6,536 nucleotides of DNA from Nitrospirota bacterium. GTDB lineage: Bacteria > Nitrospirota > Nitrospiria > Nitrospirales > UBA8639. Below the pieces are notes generated by a model. That model ran no database searches. It was given only the letters and a program-made list of their open reading frames with translations, and was not told where the DNA came from. The DNA lies in the NCBI GenBank assembly GCA_003235785.1, contig QJYE01000351.1, positions 1 to 6,536 of the forward strand. The letters are read 5' to 3'. Positions 4,728-6,536 of this stretch are shown here, one piece after another. Both the position numbers and the translations under genes were made by a program. How positions within the stretch are numbered: position 1 is the stretch's first letter; the number at the start of each line of letters is the position of its first letter.

Positions 4728-6536
4728 TTATAGACCCAAGCCATACCCGACTTTTAAAGCGGCACCTGCATAATCGCTGACCGATTTAGGGGAAGCTCCT
4801 GCTGTGAAGGAAATGGCAAATCCTTGAAACGTGAATTTATCGGAAAATGGACCAAAGATGAAATCTACCGATGTCCCTACACCTTTTGGGCTTTTCGGGG
4901 TGGTACCGGCCGGAAGTCCGGCCCCCACAGATACGGCGAAAAACTCCTTACCCGTATCTTCAGGGGCGATGTTGGGGAAGAACCCAATAATGATGCCTCC
5001 CTCACCCCCAGCACGGGTGGCAAGAGAAATGTTCCCATCCAAAAACCATTTATCTGGCGGGCTAGTATGGCCAAAGCGAGAAGTGGTATACCGTGCGCCC
5101 ACATCAACGCCCCCGCCAACGCCGCCCCCGCCGCCAAGTCCAAACGCTACTGAAAAATCCTTTGCTCCACGAGACCGCACCTGAGAGTTGTTTCTATTTT
5201 GATACAACGTCACAACATCATTGATGGGTTTCTTAAACATGGCAAGAAGGGTTTTTTGGACTTCTGATGGTGAGGTGTCACAGATCGTTTCCTTCTTGAG
5301 TAATTGCTTGAGGACAGTGGCATTCCTTGGATCAGTCATGATGGAGGCGGCTTCTATGGCTTGGTTAATGGTTGGGCCCAATTGTCGTTTCACTTGATCA
5401 ATCGCCCCATCAAGTTTTCTTTTCATATCCTGGCGGTTCAGCATCTTTTGAACTTGTCTTAGAGCCGGACTCAGGGTCTTGCCTGCCACCTGAATGCCGG
5501 TTTCAGCGGTTTTAAGGGCCACTTTGCAGGCTTGCTGTCCCAACCACTGCACGCCTTTGGCCGCTTGCTGAGCGACCCACTCGGCCTTTCTTTTAGCTTC
5601 CAATGCGGCTTTTTCCCCAAACTTAGCCGCATCCTGAGCGGTATTCGTGGCCGCATTTCCTAATACTCTGCCTGTGCCTTTCAAGGTTTGAAAACTGGGC
5701 GGGGATTTGGTCACCTGACGCCCAACACGGGTGACTGTATTTTTCGCCCGATTAACGGTCTTGCTGGCTGCTTTTGTGCCTTTCTTTGCGGTTCCCGTGA
5801 TGGCCTTTCCTGCATCACCGAAAAATCCACGTGACTGAATCCCACTGTACGTTCCAGTTGCTTCCAGGCTTTTCCCACCAGGAAGCAGCAGGATCACATG
5901 ATGCATGTCTGCCTCCTCTTCCGCAGAACCAGGAAGTGAAAGGGCAATTGGAACATTCAATCCACTGTTCTGGGAATTTTCTTGAGCTTCTACCAGAATA
6001 ACCTCTTTTCCTTCGCCAGGAACAAGTCGAATGTTTTTATCAGCTTGTTCGACCGTATACCTGCCAGGTTTGGCCACCTGGTCCTGTCCTTCAATGCTGA
6101 GAAAATGAACGGGTTTCTCCAAATAGATCTGTCCGGGATCCGTGATCTCCGCTTGGGGATTGACGGCCCGCGACTGAATTCCGCTATAGGTCCCTTCCGC
6201 TGTATAACTAAACCCGCCCGGAAGATACAGCGCCAATATATGCCGATCAGCAGACTCTCCCCCCGGTTTCCCTTCCACCGACACGGCGATGGGTTCGGAG
6301 AGTTCCTGATCATGTGTGTTTAAGGTGATAGCCAGTTGAACAGAGGTGGTACCGTCTGAAGGAGTCACTTGCAGGCTGTCAGGTAAAGGCGTCAGCACAT
6401 AATTGCCAGGCTTGAGCTGAACAAATTCTCGCTCCAAGTTGGCAAAGTACGCCGGCTTGTCTATTTGGATGGTCTGGTTATTTTGAGAGTCCGAAGCCCT
6501 GGCGCTGGAGGTTCCAATCATAGACACGGTCATCAA
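4728..6536 (-). CDS. Exported protein of unknown function: two GTYSGIQSR modules, helical region, Gly-rich beta C-terminus (5' end beyond window)
   Basis: The frame is open from the right edge to the TAA at 4730-4728, giving 602 residues. The codon at 6536 is TTG (Leu, or a start only by coincidence) and the first ATG is at 6533. Residues 2-14 end in ARA before SD, like the tail of a signal peptide, but are too short and lack a basic start, so the true start probably lies outside the window. Two related modules occupy about 23-123 and 137-236; each begins with (D/E)KP and contains a KPG(N/R)Y turn, a PIA(V/L)S strand, a LPGG turn and the ending GTYSGIQSR. Residues ~237-450 are Ala/Lys/Gln-rich and mostly helical, perhaps coiled coil or lipid-binding. 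Residues ~456-602 are Gly-rich alternating strands (GLGGGGGVGGGVDVGARY at 465-482) ending in GYGLGL, like a small barrel or a membrane-associated beta domain. I do not recognise the whole protein. It converges on the FecR-domain gene. Coding status is secure; function is unknown. Confidence 0.85.
   Translation of the reverse strand: MMTVSMIGTSSARASDSQNNQTIQIDKPAYFANLEREFVQLKPGNYVLTPLPDSLQVTPSDGTTSVQLAITLNTHDQELSEPIAVSVEGKPGGESADRHILALYLPGGFSYTAEGTYSGIQSRAVNPQAEITDPGQIYLEKPVHFLSIEGQDQVAKPGRYTVEQADKNIRLVPGEGKEVILVEAQENSQNSGLNVPIALSLPGSAEEEADMHHVILLLPGGKSLEATGTYSGIQSRGFFGDAGKAITGTAKKGTKAASKTVNRAKNTVTRVGRQVTKSPPSFQTLKGTGRVLGNAATNTAQDAAKFGEKAALEAKRKAEWVAQQAAKGVQWLGQQACKVALKTAETGIQVAGKTLSPALRQVQKMLNRQDMKRKLDGAIDQVKRQLGPTINQAIEAASIMTDPRNATVLKQLLKKETICDTSPSEVQKTLLAMFKKPINDVVTLYQNRNNSQVRSRGAKDFSVAFGLGGGGGVGGGVDVGARYTTSRFGHTSPPDKWFLDGNISLATRAGGEGGIIIGFFPNIAPEDTGKEFFAVSVGAGLPAGTTPKSPKGVGTSVDFIFGPFSDKFTFQGFAISFTAGASPKSVSDYAGAALKVGYGLGL
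5829..6128 (-). repeat. Second copy of the GTYSGIQSR module
   Basis: This stretch encodes residues 137-236 of the same protein and is separated from the first copy by a 13-residue linker (AVNPQAEITDPGQ). The alternating hydrophobic pattern and the conserved turns suggest a small beta-sandwich domain of about 100 residues. The module ends directly before the Ala/Lys-rich helical region. Confidence 0.75.
6168..6470 (-). repeat. First copy of the GTYSGIQSR module
   Basis: This stretch encodes residues 23-123 of the minus-strand protein. It shares with the second copy the opening DKPAYF (versus EKPVHF), the KPGNY turn (versus KPGRY), the strand SEPIAVSV (versus NVPIALSL), the segment LYLPGG (versus LLLPGG) and the exact ending GTYSGIQSR. 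The copies have diverged too far to be a recent DNA duplication, apart from similarity near the end. Confidence 0.75.

Noticed and set aside
5105..5135. GCC/CCG-rich run as a DNA microsatellite or recombination site
   Set aside because: The repeats follow the Gly codons of the coding frame with mixed codon use and have no exact repeating unit.
4831..5184. Plus-strand open frame of 117 codons opposite the Gly-rich C-terminal domain
   Set aside because: Its Pro-run is simply the complement of the Gly codons of the real minus-strand gene.
1..6536. CRISPR array, tRNA, rRNA, insertion sequence or known defence system
   Set aside because: I saw no regularly spaced repeats, no cloverleaf-like element, no transposase motifs or terminal inverted repeats, and no nuclease, helicase or reverse transcriptase motifs in any of the three real frames.

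Overview
The window looks like bacterial chromosome from a Gram-negative, double-membraned organism. All three genes appear to encode exported, envelope or surface proteins, each with a Sec-type signal peptide or the remnant of one, and one looks like an outer-membrane beta-barrel. The gene styles (a large secreted FecR-domain protein beside a TPR plus barrel protein, base composition near half GC by eye) remind me of Nitrospira and other Nitrospirota. This is an impression from protein style and nothing in the window proves it.

Layout: positions 1-1255 hold the N-terminal 418 codons of a minus-strand gene for an exported TPR protein that turns into a probable outer-membrane beta-barrel; its 3' end lies off the left edge. 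A 326-base divergent spacer (1256-1581) follows, with a hairpin against the ribosome binding site of the TPR gene and a perfect 17-base palindrome that could be an operator. Positions 1582-4413 carry a complete plus-strand gene for a 943-residue exported protein with an N-terminal FecR-type domain, a long middle of unknown fold and a C-terminal beta-repeat region. A 314-base AT-rich convergent spacer (4414-4727) has one modest hairpin. Positions 4728-6536 hold a minus-strand gene whose 5' end lies off the right edge. Its product has two degenerate copies of a ~100-residue beta-type module ending in GTYSGIQSR, an Ala/Lys-rich helical stretch, and a Gly-rich beta-type C-terminal domain.

How they work together is not shown. 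The FecR-domain and TPR-barrel genes share one divergent control region and both act outside the inner membrane, so co-regulation or a joint envelope role is a reasonable hypothesis. The third gene only converges on the FecR gene. I see no RNA genes, CRISPR array, insertion sequence, sigma factor gene, TonB receptor or defence gene. The most unusual object is the 4728-6536 protein, whose domain combination I cannot assign to a named family.
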